A stretch of 64,000 nt of DNA from Bdellovibrio sp. UBA4095 (GTDB lineage: Bacteria; Bdellovibrionota; Bdellovibrionia; Bdellovibrionales; Bdellovibrionaceae). Below, piece by piece: positions 35,794 to 44,253 of the stretch. The DNA is taken from assembly GCA_002381805.1 (NCBI GenBank), contig DFXZ01000004.1, forward strand, positions 930,001 to 994,000. Reading direction: 5' to 3'. The translations under genes and the position numbers were made by a program. The notes under the pieces were generated by a model. It was not told where the DNA came from. It ran no database searches and saw nothing but the letters and a program-made list of their open reading frames with translations. Each line of letters opens with the position of its first letter. Position 1 is the first letter of the stretch.

Positions 35794-36396
35794 ATGAAGA
35801 TTGGAAAAACTCTTCTTGTTTTTGCATTAGTACTTTCGGGCTCCAGCTCGCTGGCAGCACTTCCGCCTCATTTTTCTGAATGCATGCGTGAAGCAGGCTC
35901 ATTGGTTTCGATTCGGGCGCTCAAAGAAATTTCTCAGGTCTCGACGGTGACTTACTGCCAAAATCAAATATCGACAGTCAGTAAATATGAAGTTATCGAT
36001 CTCTTAAAAAGCCCCAAAGTTCAATTGGCTATTTCTCTGGCGCGCACCAATTATATTCGCGAAGATTTGATGGAAATGGCAAAGTCTGGCCCATTTCTTC
36101 TTTACGTTGATAGTCCAAAGATTTCTAAGGAATACTTGCCTGCTCTTATGAGAGCGGGAGTTGATTTGGTAATTATGTCGAATACAGCTGGCTTGGCTCA
36201 GGTTGATCTTTTGGCTTTGGCTAGAACTAAGAGCTATGTCTACAACGTCAATTCAAGCGTGATCGCCAGCGATCTCGCAGCTTTGGTTGCGGCTGGCGTT
36301 CATGTGGTGATTCGGAATAATTTCTCGGGCTTATCCGCAGCAGACGTCGTTAGGGTCGCCAGCGTGAACAATTCTTTAGTGACAGTCTTCCCATAG
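35794..36396 (+). CDS. Secreted repeat protein, family not recognised
   Basis: 200 residues with a signal peptide (1-21, SLAA). The body contains a repeat of 46-47 residues: DLMEMA at 91, DLLALA at 138 and DVVRVA at 184, each followed by an S-x-x-x-x-V-x-S-type strand, and AGVDLVI at 121 and AGVHVVI at 167. This suggests a small alpha/beta solenoid. Two cysteines (30 and 55) could form a disulfide. The open frame starts at 35770, but ATG 35794 has GGGAGG just before it. The function is unknown. A perfect 10-base-pair hairpin begins in its stop codon. Confidence 0.6.
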   Translation: MKIGKTLLVFALVLSGSSSLAALPPHFSECMREAGSLVSIRALKEISQVSTVTYCQNQISTVSKYEVIDLLKSPKVQLAISLARTNYIREDLMEMAKSGPFLLYVDSPKISKEYLPALMRAGVDLVIMSNTAGLAQVDLLALARTKSYVYNVNSSVIASDLAALVAAGVHVVIRNNFSGLSAADVVRVASVNNSLVTVFP

Positions 36397-36418
36397 ACCA
36401 ACAGGCTCGTTGGTCTAT
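36393..36418. other. Perfect 10-bp stem-loop between convergent genes
   Basis: ATAGACCAAC pairs with GTTGGTCTAT around AGGCTC. It starts inside the stop codon of the secreted repeat protein and lies 12 bases before the end of the convergent gene. No T tract follows on either strand, so it may protect both 3' ends or act as a weak bidirectional terminator. Confidence 0.5.
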
Positions 36419-36430
36419 AGCGAAAAATTC

Positions 36431-38566
36431 TTATTGGTTCATAACTGTAATTGAAGGCGCTGGACAGTGCAGCGACTTCAATTTTTGACTAATAAGGTTC
36501 GCATCAGCCTGGAAGCCCTTTTGCGAAAGGGTCAGCTTGGCGCGATTGACCATTGAATCTCTCAGTTTGGTTCCATTTAGTTGCACGTTTCCGCGACAAG
36601 CGTAAACCACCGAAGAGTCAATTTTCACGTCAAGAACCGGGTCAATCATATCACAGAAGAATTGGATTGCACCCAAGTGGTCGATAGCCGCCGACCAATC
36701 AAGCCAGGCCGTTTCTAAAGTTTGGCATGCTACTTCATGTCGTCGAGAACCGACGGGCAACATAGAGACATTCAAAGTGGACAGGGAGTTCATCAGTCTG
36801 GTGTCTCGAGCTTCCATGGTGGGGTCATTATAGGGAACGCCGCTCAAAGTGTGCTTAAGAGCTCTTCCTTGGCCAGTTTCTGTCAGACTCCAAGCGCCTT
36901 GTTTGGCGGCCTTCATGCCGGCAAGGAATGACGATACCGAACGATCGTGCATTGATTTAGTATGATTCATCCACTGAAGAACTAGCGGTGTTCCAATATT
37001 CCAACCAGAGTTTCTGCCGAAAAGACCGGACTTTAAGATAGACATTCGTTGATCAAGCTCAGAGCGATCAATGATCGAGTTGTCTTTAGAAAGTTCTTTC
37101 ATAGCTTTTTCGACGCGTTTAATAGTCTGTTTTTCCAGTTCGATTTTTTTAGATTGAGCTAGCCACTGCCGGTATTCTTTATTTGCCGACAATTCGCTTT
37201 CCAAAGAAATTCGACTCTGGTTGATGATTGATTCTGTGATCGCGATGGACTGCTTTACGCTTGCAATCCAAGAACGACTAGCTTGCGCACAGGATGTCAA
37301 TGCGCCGTCATTCTCCGAAATTGAAGTCGCAAACGCTGCAATTCTCTTCATCGAAGTTTGGTGAATGGTATTCATTGTGACGGCGCTCAAACGTTGAGAC
37401 CGTGGTGCCTGCTGAGTTGCATTGTCCAGGTTGATAAACACCGAGGCTGGAAATGATTTTCCATCCTGCGCCCAAGTCACAAGTTCATTGCCCAGCGTGC
37501 AAACCATGAGATCATCGCGGTTTTGGGAAATCTGATACTCGACAGCTTCAAGGTCCGCTTTGTCGTGAGCCAGCTGTTCTTCGCTAACAAGAATGTTCTT
37601 ATTTACCTGCGATTTATAGTTCAGAAGATTCGAAAGTTCTTTTGATGGTCGGGCAAAGTTAGCGTTGTATAGGTCGACAGTTTTTTCAAGCTCTTGCGTA
37701 ATACGGCTGATTTTTCCACTTTGAGCCAGCTGCATGAAGCGAACTTTCTCGGCCACTTTCGTAAACTGACAAGTGTTCTGCAAAACTGCTTTTCTGTGAT
37801 CTGGCTTCGACATGTCGAGATTGCCCTGGGTCATCATTTTTGCGATGGCCGAAACTCCACTTGTGGCAACGACTCCACCAATCACAAATGGCAGGGCCGG
37901 AGTTAAGGCCGCGTTCATAGATACGGCAAAAAGAGCATAGGGAGCTAAGCCAGCGACGACATCATTCAGCGCCAACAGAACTTTCCCAGCCGACATAGTC
38001 TGGCGTCCACAACGAGAATTTAGAAAAGTATTGTTATTAAAGATGTCTCCGAGATTATTAACCGCATTGATCGCGGTCGTCATGGTTTGATCAATCTCTG
38101 CAATGTTAACAGCGTTCGGATCTTGAAGTGCCATGGCCGCTTGAATGACCTGAATGCTTTCCTTAATCGTGTTTCCGTTTTGTTCTAAACTCTTAACAGA
38201 AGGGTTGCCAGTACACTCTGGAGACGCGTTCACTGCTCGAGTTAAGGAATCGATGGCTTCAATCAGTTCAGAGTGAGGTCTGTTTTCAAAAAGAGGACAG
38301 CTAAACTGATCTGGGACTTTCGCCACTGAAATGGAACCTTTTGCAGGAGCTGGCGTATTGCTACTTGAGGTTGTCTTTGGTGTCGAAGTCGGAGTTGGCA
38401 GCGGAGTTGTCGGAGAGACAAGGCCGGTGTCACTGGTATTTCCTACTGAAGGGAGATTGATTCTGAAGGAAGGTTCCGCGGCAGCAGCATAGTGAGGCGC
38501 CTGGGGTAACGCTAGGGCAGCCGTTACAGCGGTGAGTGCGCATCTTTTAAAAGTAGCTCGAAACAT
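36431..38566 (-). CDS. Large secreted coiled-coil protein, lineage-specific
   Basis: 711 residues, no family recognised. A signal peptide (1-29) is followed by a Thr/Pro/Ser-rich linker (about 45-75) and an alpha-helical body with predicted coiled coils near 300-370 and 440-490. A glycine/alanine-rich hydrophobic stretch near 205-245 (ALTPALPFVIGGVVATSGV) could insert into a membrane. Several cysteines are present. The ATG at 38566 has GGGAGA 5 bases upstream; the open frame begins 12 bases earlier. It may be a periplasmic or surface scaffold. Function unknown. Confidence 0.6.
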   Translation of the reverse strand: MFRATFKRCALTAVTAALALPQAPHYAAAAEPSFRINLPSVGNTSDTGLVSPTTPLPTPTSTPKTTSSSNTPAPAKGSISVAKVPDQFSCPLFENRPHSELIEAIDSLTRAVNASPECTGNPSVKSLEQNGNTIKESIQVIQAAMALQDPNAVNIAEIDQTMTTAINAVNNLGDIFNNNTFLNSRCGRQTMSAGKVLLALNDVVAGLAPYALFAVSMNAALTPALPFVIGGVVATSGVSAIAKMMTQGNLDMSKPDHRKAVLQNTCQFTKVAEKVRFMQLAQSGKISRITQELEKTVDLYNANFARPSKELSNLLNYKSQVNKNILVSEEQLAHDKADLEAVEYQISQNRDDLMVCTLGNELVTWAQDGKSFPASVFINLDNATQQAPRSQRLSAVTMNTIHQTSMKRIAAFATSISENDGALTSCAQASRSWIASVKQSIAITESIINQSRISLESELSANKEYRQWLAQSKKIELEKQTIKRVEKAMKELSKDNSIIDRSELDQRMSILKSGLFGRNSGWNIGTPLVLQWMNHTKSMHDRSVSSFLAGMKAAKQGAWSLTETGQGRALKHTLSGVPYNDPTMEARDTRLMNSLSTLNVSMLPVGSRRHEVACQTLETAWLDWSAAIDHLGAIQFFCDMIDPVLDVKIDSSVVYACRGNVQLNGTKLRDSMVNRAKLTLSQKGFQADANLISQKLKSLHCPAPSITVMNQ

Positions 38567-38910
38567 GAAATCTCCCATCAGTTGTATTTTTTTCTGACAT
38601 AGATACTTTTTTTGCAGGCCTTTTCATCAAGCAAATTGGGCAAATCAGCGCTAAATAATTGAAACAACGCGGATTCTTAAACTCACCAGAGCACGGGCCT
38701 GTTAATCCACAGGCTTACTTGCAAAAGCAGTGCTGACTTGTCTCAAACTGAAACAAATTCAATCAGCTGATGAGAAAGCTGACATTTGAGAGGTCATTTT
38801 GGCTCCAATTTGTCAGGATCGGGTCCAGACTCTTGTATTTTACATTTCATGTCGCTTTAAAAGGGACCTGACGATCTAACTGTGGAACGCTCTTTGAAAT
38901 AGGAGAGGTT
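38567..38910. other. Intergenic region between divergent secreted-protein genes
   Basis: 344 bases without a credible gene. It should hold promoters for both neighbours. Small stem-loops are visible, GCCTG/CAGGC at 38697-38714 and TCAGCT/AGCTGA at about 38764-38783, but nothing I can assign to a regulator. Confidence 0.4.
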
Positions 38911-39462
38911 ATGAGAAAATGTTCCTTTCTTCTAGCAGCAATAATTTTGGTTCCGATGTCGATGTGTTGGGCCAAAATTAACATTCGGAATACCAAACCC
39001 CTGGTCATTCCTGTGGATCAGTACACACCTAAAATTACGACAGAGGATGTAGCTAAAATCATCCCGCTTGATGTGACCCCGGAAGACAGCACCAGTAAGG
39101 TGATGTCTCGGATTGCTGATCGTAGTTTCAATCTCTGGTTCAATTCCTCTGCGGTGAAAAATAGTCGGCTTGGCCGCATTGCTGAGGAGACACAAGAAAA
39201 GTTAAAGACAGATGTGGTCGTCCCAGCCGAAAGTCCAAGTGGTATAAGTCATAAGATTTCGGTTCGAATCGAGGCCTTCCAGGCGATGGCCAAGATGGAA
39301 TACAGCGGCTGGCTTAATGCCGGCATAAATTACGACGCGAAATCGTCAGAGACTAACTTTGAAGTAAAAGAAGAGATCCTTGACGACAAAAGACTGGTCG
39401 TCAGTCATAAAGTGAACAAATCCGAAGGTCTTTCTATGGTCGGAGTCGATTGGTCCTGGTAG
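38911..39462 (+). CDS. Secreted protein of unknown function
   Basis: 183 residues with a signal peptide (1-21, ending CWA). No family recognised. The mature part is about 160 residues of mixed beta and helix with no cysteine, and the C-terminus has alternating charged/hydrophobic strands (ETNFEVKEEILDDKRLVVSHKV, then MVGVDWSW) ending in an aromatic residue, as in outer-membrane or periplasmic beta proteins. AGGAGAGG precedes the ATG. The 3' end is 58 bases before the thiolase start. Confidence 0.55.
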   Translation: MRKCSFLLAAIILVPMSMCWAKINIRNTKPLVIPVDQYTPKITTEDVAKIIPLDVTPEDSTSKVMSRIADRSFNLWFNSSAVKNSRLGRIAEETQEKLKTDVVVPAESPSGISHKISVRIEAFQAMAKMEYSGWLNAGINYDAKSSETNFEVKEEILDDKRLVVSHKVNKSEGLSMVGVDWSW

Positions 39463-39520
39463 CTATCTTTGTGGCATTCCGCATTTGACGGTTTCATGTT
39501 CGAAGCCTACTCTTGAATGC

Positions 39521-40705
39521 ATGGAAAATATCGTATTTATATCTGGAAAAAGAACTCCCTTTGGTGCTTTTGGTGGAACTCTAAAGGATGTCTCAGCAAC
39601 TGATCTAGGAGTGATCTCTGCCAAGGCCACTCTTGCGCAAGCAGGGCTCTCTGCAGAAAAAATCGATCACGTCATTTTTGGCAATGTGATCCACTCAAGC
39701 TCTGATGCTATTTATCTTCCAAGACATATCGGTTTGAAAACGGGTGTGCCTGTTCACACAGGTGCTCTTGCCGTGAATCGACTCTGTGGTAGTGGATTCC
39801 AGTCATGGGTCAACGCTGTGCAAATGATTCAATGTGGGGAAGCGACAGCAGTATTAGCTGGCGGCGTTGAGCAGATGTCTTTGATTCCCTATGTGGCTCG
39901 GAAGGTCCGTTTCGACGGAATGAGAATGGGCAATTTTGAATTAGAAGATCTTATGACGGCCTCGTTAGTGGATTCTTATGCTAATACACCAATGGCCATC
40001 ACAGCTGAAAATTTGGGTGAAAAGTACGGAATAACCCGAGAGATGTCAGACAAGTACGCTATTCAGTCGCAACAAAGATATAAAGCGGCTTTGGATCAAG
40101 GTTATTTCGCTGCGGAAATAGCTCCAGTCACTGTGGAATCTCGGAAAGGCTCTGTTGTCGTTGATAAGGACGAGCACCCCAAGCCAGATTCCACTTTAGA
40201 AAAATTGGCAACTCTAAAGCCCGTCTTTAAAAAAGATGGACTTGTGACCGCCGCATCTGCATCGGGAATTGTTGATGGTGCCGCTTGCTCCTTATTGATG
40301 AGCGAATCCAAAGCAAAAGAGCTGGGAATGAAGCCGCTTGCGCGCATCGTAAGTTATGCCTCTGTCGGTTGCGAGCCCACACTGATGGGAATCGGTCCCG
40401 CTGGAGCGGCAAGATTAGCCTTACAAAGAGCCAAATTAGATCTTACTCAGATGGACCTCGTCGAAGTGAATGAAGCATTCGCGGCTCAGTACCTGTCTGT
40501 GGAAAAAGAATTGAAGCTTGATCCTGCAAAAACGAACGTCAATGGTGGAGCTATTGCTGTAGGTCATCCTCTGGGTGCTTCTGGGACGAGAATTATGAAC
40601 CATCTTGTTTATGAGCTGAACCGCCGTCAGGGTAAGTATGCCTTGGGTTCTGCTTGCATTGGTGGGGGACAAGGGATTGCCATTATCATAGAAGCTATTC
40701 GTTAG
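39521..40705 (+). CDS. Acetyl-CoA acetyltransferase (thiolase)
   Basis: 394 residues. The nucleophilic cysteine is C89 in NRLCGSGFQS; the other catalytic residues are in GGAIAVGHPLGASG (His) and GSACIGGGQG (Cys). The size fits a biosynthetic or degradative acetyl-CoA C-acetyltransferase. ATG 39521 gives the standard MENIVFISGKRTPFG start; the open frame extends 36 bases upstream. No clear ribosome binding site. An SDR-like gene follows 19 bases later, a pairing typical of fatty-acid or 3-ketoacyl metabolism. Direction of the reaction cannot be decided. Confidence 0.92.
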   Translation: MENIVFISGKRTPFGAFGGTLKDVSATDLGVISAKATLAQAGLSAEKIDHVIFGNVIHSSSDAIYLPRHIGLKTGVPVHTGALAVNRLCGSGFQSWVNAVQMIQCGEATAVLAGGVEQMSLIPYVARKVRFDGMRMGNFELEDLMTASLVDSYANTPMAITAENLGEKYGITREMSDKYAIQSQQRYKAALDQGYFAAEIAPVTVESRKGSVVVDKDEHPKPDSTLEKLATLKPVFKKDGLVTAASASGIVDGAACSLLMSESKAKELGMKPLARIVSYASVGCEPTLMGIGPAGAARLALQRAKLDLTQMDLVEVNEAFAAQYLSVEKELKLDPAKTNVNGGAIAVGHPLGASGTRIMNHLVYELNRRQGKYALGSACIGGGQGIAIIIEAIR

Positions 40706-40724
40706 TTTAGGATCGAGGATCTAC

Positions 40725-41483
40725 ATGGAAAATGCGTTTAACCTAAGAGAAAGAACTGCCTTAATTGTAGGTCCTTTTACGACGACCGTTCAGAGCCTGA
40801 CGATGGGCCTCACTCAGATGGGCACGGACTGTGTTCTTCTGGATTATGACAACAGCGCAAGTCAAAGATTTGTAAATCAAATAAATGATGCACGGGAAAT
40901 AAGCTCTAAATATGGTCGTGCCATTGGAATTAAGTCTCCGCTTAAGACAACGGAAGACGTGAAGGAAGCGATAAGTATGGCTGCCCACACTTTTGGAAGT
41001 GTGGATATGCTTATAGACGCGCAACTGACGAACAAGCCCAACCGCTATAAAATCGGTGAACCGCTGGACCACCTTGATGAAGAGGTTCACGAAAACTATA
41101 AAACTTCCGTGATGTTAACTCATGGTGTGATGAATTTTCTGAAAAGTAAAAAGCGGGGACGGATTCTCTATTTGATGAATGAAACTTATGCGGATCCGAT
41201 TTCAGCAGGTTCTCGAGGTGCACTGGTATCATTTGCCAAAGCTCTGGCGAAACAAGTTGTTGAACATAACGTCACGGTCAATGTTCTGTCTGTGGCGCTT
41301 ACCGAAGAGTTTATTCTGGCACAATATCCTGAAGCTAAGTCCATTAAAGAAGCGCTTGAGCAACTTCGTTTGAAGGATCCGTCTTTAAGGATCACGGAAC
41401 CAGATAAGGTGACCAACACAATAACTTATCTGGTTAGCCAATATGGAGCCGCTTTGAACGGTCAGGTAATAGCTCTTTCTTAG
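40725..41483 (+). CDS. Degenerate short-chain dehydrogenase/reductase-like protein
   Basis: 252 residues with an SDR-like order of strands, but every hallmark is altered. The TGxxxGxG cofactor loop is VGPFTTTVQSL, NNAG is replaced by IDAQ, the catalytic Ser strand is YLMNETY and the YxxxK motif is SAGSR. It resembles FabI/enoyl-ACP-reductase-type SDRs less than a plain SDR. It is co-transcribed with the thiolase, 19 bases downstream. It is probably catalytically dead or unusual. The last 4 bases overlap the convergent HD gene. Confidence 0.75.
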   Translation: MENAFNLRERTALIVGPFTTTVQSLTMGLTQMGTDCVLLDYDNSASQRFVNQINDAREISSKYGRAIGIKSPLKTTEDVKEAISMAAHTFGSVDMLIDAQLTNKPNRYKIGEPLDHLDEEVHENYKTSVMLTHGVMNFLKSKKRGRILYLMNETYADPISAGSRGALVSFAKALAKQVVEHNVTVNVLSVALTEEFILAQYPEAKSIKEALEQLRLKDPSLRITEPDKVTNTITYLVSQYGAALNGQVIALS

Positions 41484-42796
41484 AGCTTCACAGTCTTTAT
41501 AATCTTCTCTGCAGCTGCAAAATTCTCTGGCGCCACGTACAGTCGGTCGATGATACGCGCGCCTGCATACCTTTGAAAGATCTCCGTTGATTGATTTATT
41601 GGAGCCGGTTGGTCCCAGCGATCATATTGATCAACAACATAAATCTGCAACGCTTTTTCTTCCGGCGAGGCCGTGTGATATTTGGAAAGACGATTTTTAG
41701 AGCTCGTTCGGATCACTTCAATATCAGCGGCTTCGACAGCCTTCTTTAAAAGCTCGGGTTTTGTGGATTCTTCGGTGTTGTGCTGTTCAATAAGAACCTT
41801 AAAAGGCTTTCGTTGCGCAATTCTTTGCGCCCACGTGTTACTTGAGGTCGAGAGATGTTCGTGGAGTCGGTAGTCATTGTACTTGGTGTACTCGTTAATA
41901 TCGCCTGGTAAAACGAAAGTGCAATCGGCGGAGGTTAGATAGCGATTCAGCATCTCTTCATAAATGATACTTTTGTGATGGCAATAAACCATTAGATGCA
42001 TGTGGTGCCTAGAGATCAAAAAGTCATCGAATGAATAAAGCGCTCGGCGATTCAGAGCGAGGAACATTTTTCCCTCCAAAAGATGGAAGGTCATATTTTG
42101 GATCAGCCACGACAGGTCGATCTTCCCATAGTTAGTTCCGCAGAAATAGCTGTCTCTTTCAAGGTAGTCCATGCGATCGACATCCAGTTCGCTGCTGACG
42201 AGCTGACTTAGGATGGGACGAAAGTCGATGCCGCTGTCGACGAAAAAATCATCTGGGCAGTGCAAAGACTTATCGATCAAACAGGCCACATGAAGGGGTT
42301 GAATATCAGAAAAGTTCTCGCGGATAGTTTTCGCAATCTGCGAATCGGTGACGTATTTGATGGTGTAATCTTCGTGGTTGGCCCGGCGATTCTTGTTCAT
42401 CACAGTCGCTGCTTGTGAAGAAAGATGTGCTTGGTCTTCATAGATTTTGATATTGAGATCAGCCAAAGGTGGCATGACCTGTTCAGTGGTGTGACTAAGA
42501 GGACCATGACCTACGTCGTGCAAAAGAGCGGCTAAACGCAAAACCTGACGAAATCGAGTTTTCACAGAGGGTTTTGAAAACGGATGAAGTTTGAAAATCG
42601 AATCAAAAGTGATTCCGGCCAGGTGCCCGACGCCGACAGAGTGTATATATCGATTGTGCGTGGCCCCCGGAAAGCTGAATTCAGCATATCCAAGTTGCTT
42701 AATTGCGCGAAGGCGTTGGTATTCTGCGGTGTCGAGGACGGCGACTTCTGGATCTGAATAATAAATGGAACCATGAACGGGATCTCTAATTTCCAT
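41480..42796 (-). CDS. HD-domain phosphohydrolase
   Basis: 438 residues, cytosolic. The HD motif is complete: HNRYIHSVGVGHLAG, LLHDVGHGPLSHTTE and a downstream D in VDRMDYLERDSYFCG. This is the SAMHD1/YwfO-like branch, whose members hydrolyse dNTPs or related phosphates. The N-terminus IRDPVHGSIYYSD is the usual one. ATG 42796 has GAGGAAGG upstream; the open frame begins 51 bases earlier. The substrate cannot be inferred. It is convergent with the SDR gene. Confidence 0.87.
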   Translation of the reverse strand: MEIRDPVHGSIYYSDPEVAVLDTAEYQRLRAIKQLGYAEFSFPGATHNRYIHSVGVGHLAGITFDSIFKLHPFSKPSVKTRFRQVLRLAALLHDVGHGPLSHTTEQVMPPLADLNIKIYEDQAHLSSQAATVMNKNRRANHEDYTIKYVTDSQIAKTIRENFSDIQPLHVACLIDKSLHCPDDFFVDSGIDFRPILSQLVSSELDVDRMDYLERDSYFCGTNYGKIDLSWLIQNMTFHLLEGKMFLALNRRALYSFDDFLISRHHMHLMVYCHHKSIIYEEMLNRYLTSADCTFVLPGDINEYTKYNDYRLHEHLSTSSNTWAQRIAQRKPFKVLIEQHNTEESTKPELLKKAVEAADIEVIRTSSKNRLSKYHTASPEEKALQIYVVDQYDRWDQPAPINQSTEIFQRYAGARIIDRLYVAPENFAAAEKIIKTVKL

Positions 42797-42873
42797 ATGA
42801 CCTTCCTCTACAGCACATCGTTGCGGTCTATGGTATCGGCATTCCAAGGGATTCTGTCAACTGTCGAGCCCTC

Positions 42874-42915
42874 TTTGGACTTTTCTACTATCAGTTGGGG
42901 TTGATAGTGTCCAAA
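42874..42915. other. Long bulged stem-loop upstream of the HD gene
   Basis: TTTGGAC/GTCCAAA and ACTATCA/TGATAGT give 14 base pairs with a 6-base bulge on one side and an 8-base loop. It lies between the stop of the outer-membrane gene (42935) and the HD gene start on the minus strand. No T tract. Terminator or stabilising hairpin. Confidence 0.4.
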
Positions 42916-42934
42916 AGGCCTATATGTCGGGCCT

Positions 42935-43969
42935 CTAAAAGAGGTAAGCGAATCTAAGTGCAAGGACCGGCGCATAGCCATTTTCAGTTACGGTTCTTTC
43001 GAGATCTTTTTCTGCTCCGTCTATGATTTGCTTAATGGGGGCCGTTTCTTCTAAATCACCCAGTCCAGTGCTAATTTCGAATTCTGTTTTCAAAACTCGC
43101 AGAAGCCCCAGAGAAAAATCTATATAGAAGTTGTCATTTATGAGCCAGCTATAGCCACCGTAAAACTCTGCTCCAAAAAGGGTGGTCTCGTGCTCGATCT
43201 GAATGTTGACTCCGAGTTGTTCCAAGATATCCACGATGGGACTAAAGTCCTGTTTAAGTGCTGCGTTCAAGGCATCATCGATTGGAGTTCTTCCGGATGA
43301 ATCAATTTTAACAGCGGAGATTCCTGCTTGCCAGCCGGGTCCTTTTTGGAAGCGATAGTTGATTCCCCCCCGTATCACTCGGTTATCCATAAGGACGTCT
43401 TTTATCACCGGCTCAAGCCCCGGATTATCGCTTAGATCGGCCACCGTTTTCGCGAGAAAATTACTGTAGTATTTGGGCATGACACCCCAACCAACTGAAA
43501 TTTCGACATGAGGGTTCTGGAGGGTAAAGCCTAGTCCAGAAAATGTGGGAAGCGAAGTTGCCGCCATTACACCAAAACGCCAATCATTAGTTTGCCATTC
43601 TCTGGGCGCCACCGATGGAGGCGGTTGTAGCTGAGTCTGCACCGGTTCAGAAGGTTCCTCTTTGGATTCCGTACTTGAACCTTCAAAGCTTGGTGAGTCG
43701 GAAAAGGAAGGATTTGGTTCAGCTGGGGGCAACGGGGTTGCCGGAGTAGTCACGGCAGAGTCGTCAGTCTCAGGAGGTGGTCCGGGGACCTCTGATGACG
43801 AGGTGGGCGACGACTCCGTTTCTGGCAGCGGCGGGGGAGTCGAGGTCGGAGTTTGCGGTTCAGGTATTTCTGCGCGAGGCTCTGCTGATTCTTCGAAAGA
43901 TCCATCTTGCGCAAATGCTGTGAGCGAAAAAGATAAAATTAGTAAAGTAGTGCTTAATTGAAGTTTCAT
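42935..43969 (-). CDS. Outer-membrane beta-barrel-type protein with Pro/Glu-rich linker
   Basis: 344 residues. A signal peptide (1-20, AFA) is followed by a long low-complexity linker rich in Pro, Glu, Ser and Thr (about 24-120), then a domain of about 215 residues with alternating strands (WRFGVMAATSLPTFSGLG, FYIDFSLGLLRVLK) that ends in LRFAYLF. The C-terminal phenylalanine is the BamA recognition type. No specific family recognised. The linker probably spans the periplasm or the peptidoglycan. It is followed by a stem-loop before the HD gene. Confidence 0.7.
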   Translation of the reverse strand: MKLQLSTTLLILSFSLTAFAQDGSFEESAEPRAEIPEPQTPTSTPPPLPETESSPTSSSEVPGPPPETDDSAVTTPATPLPPAEPNPSFSDSPSFEGSSTESKEEPSEPVQTQLQPPPSVAPREWQTNDWRFGVMAATSLPTFSGLGFTLQNPHVEISVGWGVMPKYYSNFLAKTVADLSDNPGLEPVIKDVLMDNRVIRGGINYRFQKGPGWQAGISAVKIDSSGRTPIDDALNAALKQDFSPIVDILEQLGVNIQIEHETTLFGAEFYGGYSWLINDNFYIDFSLGLLRVLKTEFEISTGLGDLEETAPIKQIIDGAEKDLERTVTENGYAPVLALRFAYLF

Positions 43970-44136
43970 TCCTCAATTTCTGTACGAGACGTCGCACTCT
44001 TCAATGATCTTCAGTTGTGATCGGCAAAAGTCAGAGTTTTAAAAGATATCTTGTCATTTCAAAGGCTTAGTTTGCGTCTCGGAAATGCCTCGCTTCTGAC
44101 TTTAGTCCAGATTCGTAAAAAAATGAGACGTATCAC

Positions 44137-44163
44137 TTTAGGAATTTTTAGAGAGACCGATCA
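44137..44163 (+). promoter_or_regulatory. Possible FliA (sigma-28) promoter of the first flagellin
   Basis: ACCGATCA at 44156-44163 matches 6 of 8 positions of the sigma-28 -10 consensus GCCGATAA and is 15 bases after a TTTA at 44137-44140 (consensus TAAA). The -35 match is poor, so this is only a candidate. It lies 90 bases upstream of the flagellin start. Confidence 0.3.
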
Positions 44164-44190
44164 GTAAGGTAAGAAATGAACCACCCATCA

Positions 44191-44229
44191 GCACAAAGTG
44201 TGCTCTGAGTTTCAAGGATAGAAACTCAG
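44191..44229 (+). promoter_or_regulatory. Two tandem stem-loops in the leader of the first flagellin
   Basis: GCACA-AAG-TGTGC (44191-44203) and CTGAGTTTC-AAGGATA-GAAACTCAG (44205-44229) are perfect stems of 5 and 9 base pairs, one base apart. They end 12 bases before the ribosome binding site AAGGAGGAGG. Likely function: mRNA stability or post-transcriptional control. Confidence 0.55.
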
Positions 44230-44253
44230 CAAATCTTCAAGGAGGAGGAATTT

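Noticed and set aside
38567..38910. Possible small RNA in the intergenic gap
   Set aside because: Only short stems are visible, with no promoter/terminator pair that would define a transcript.
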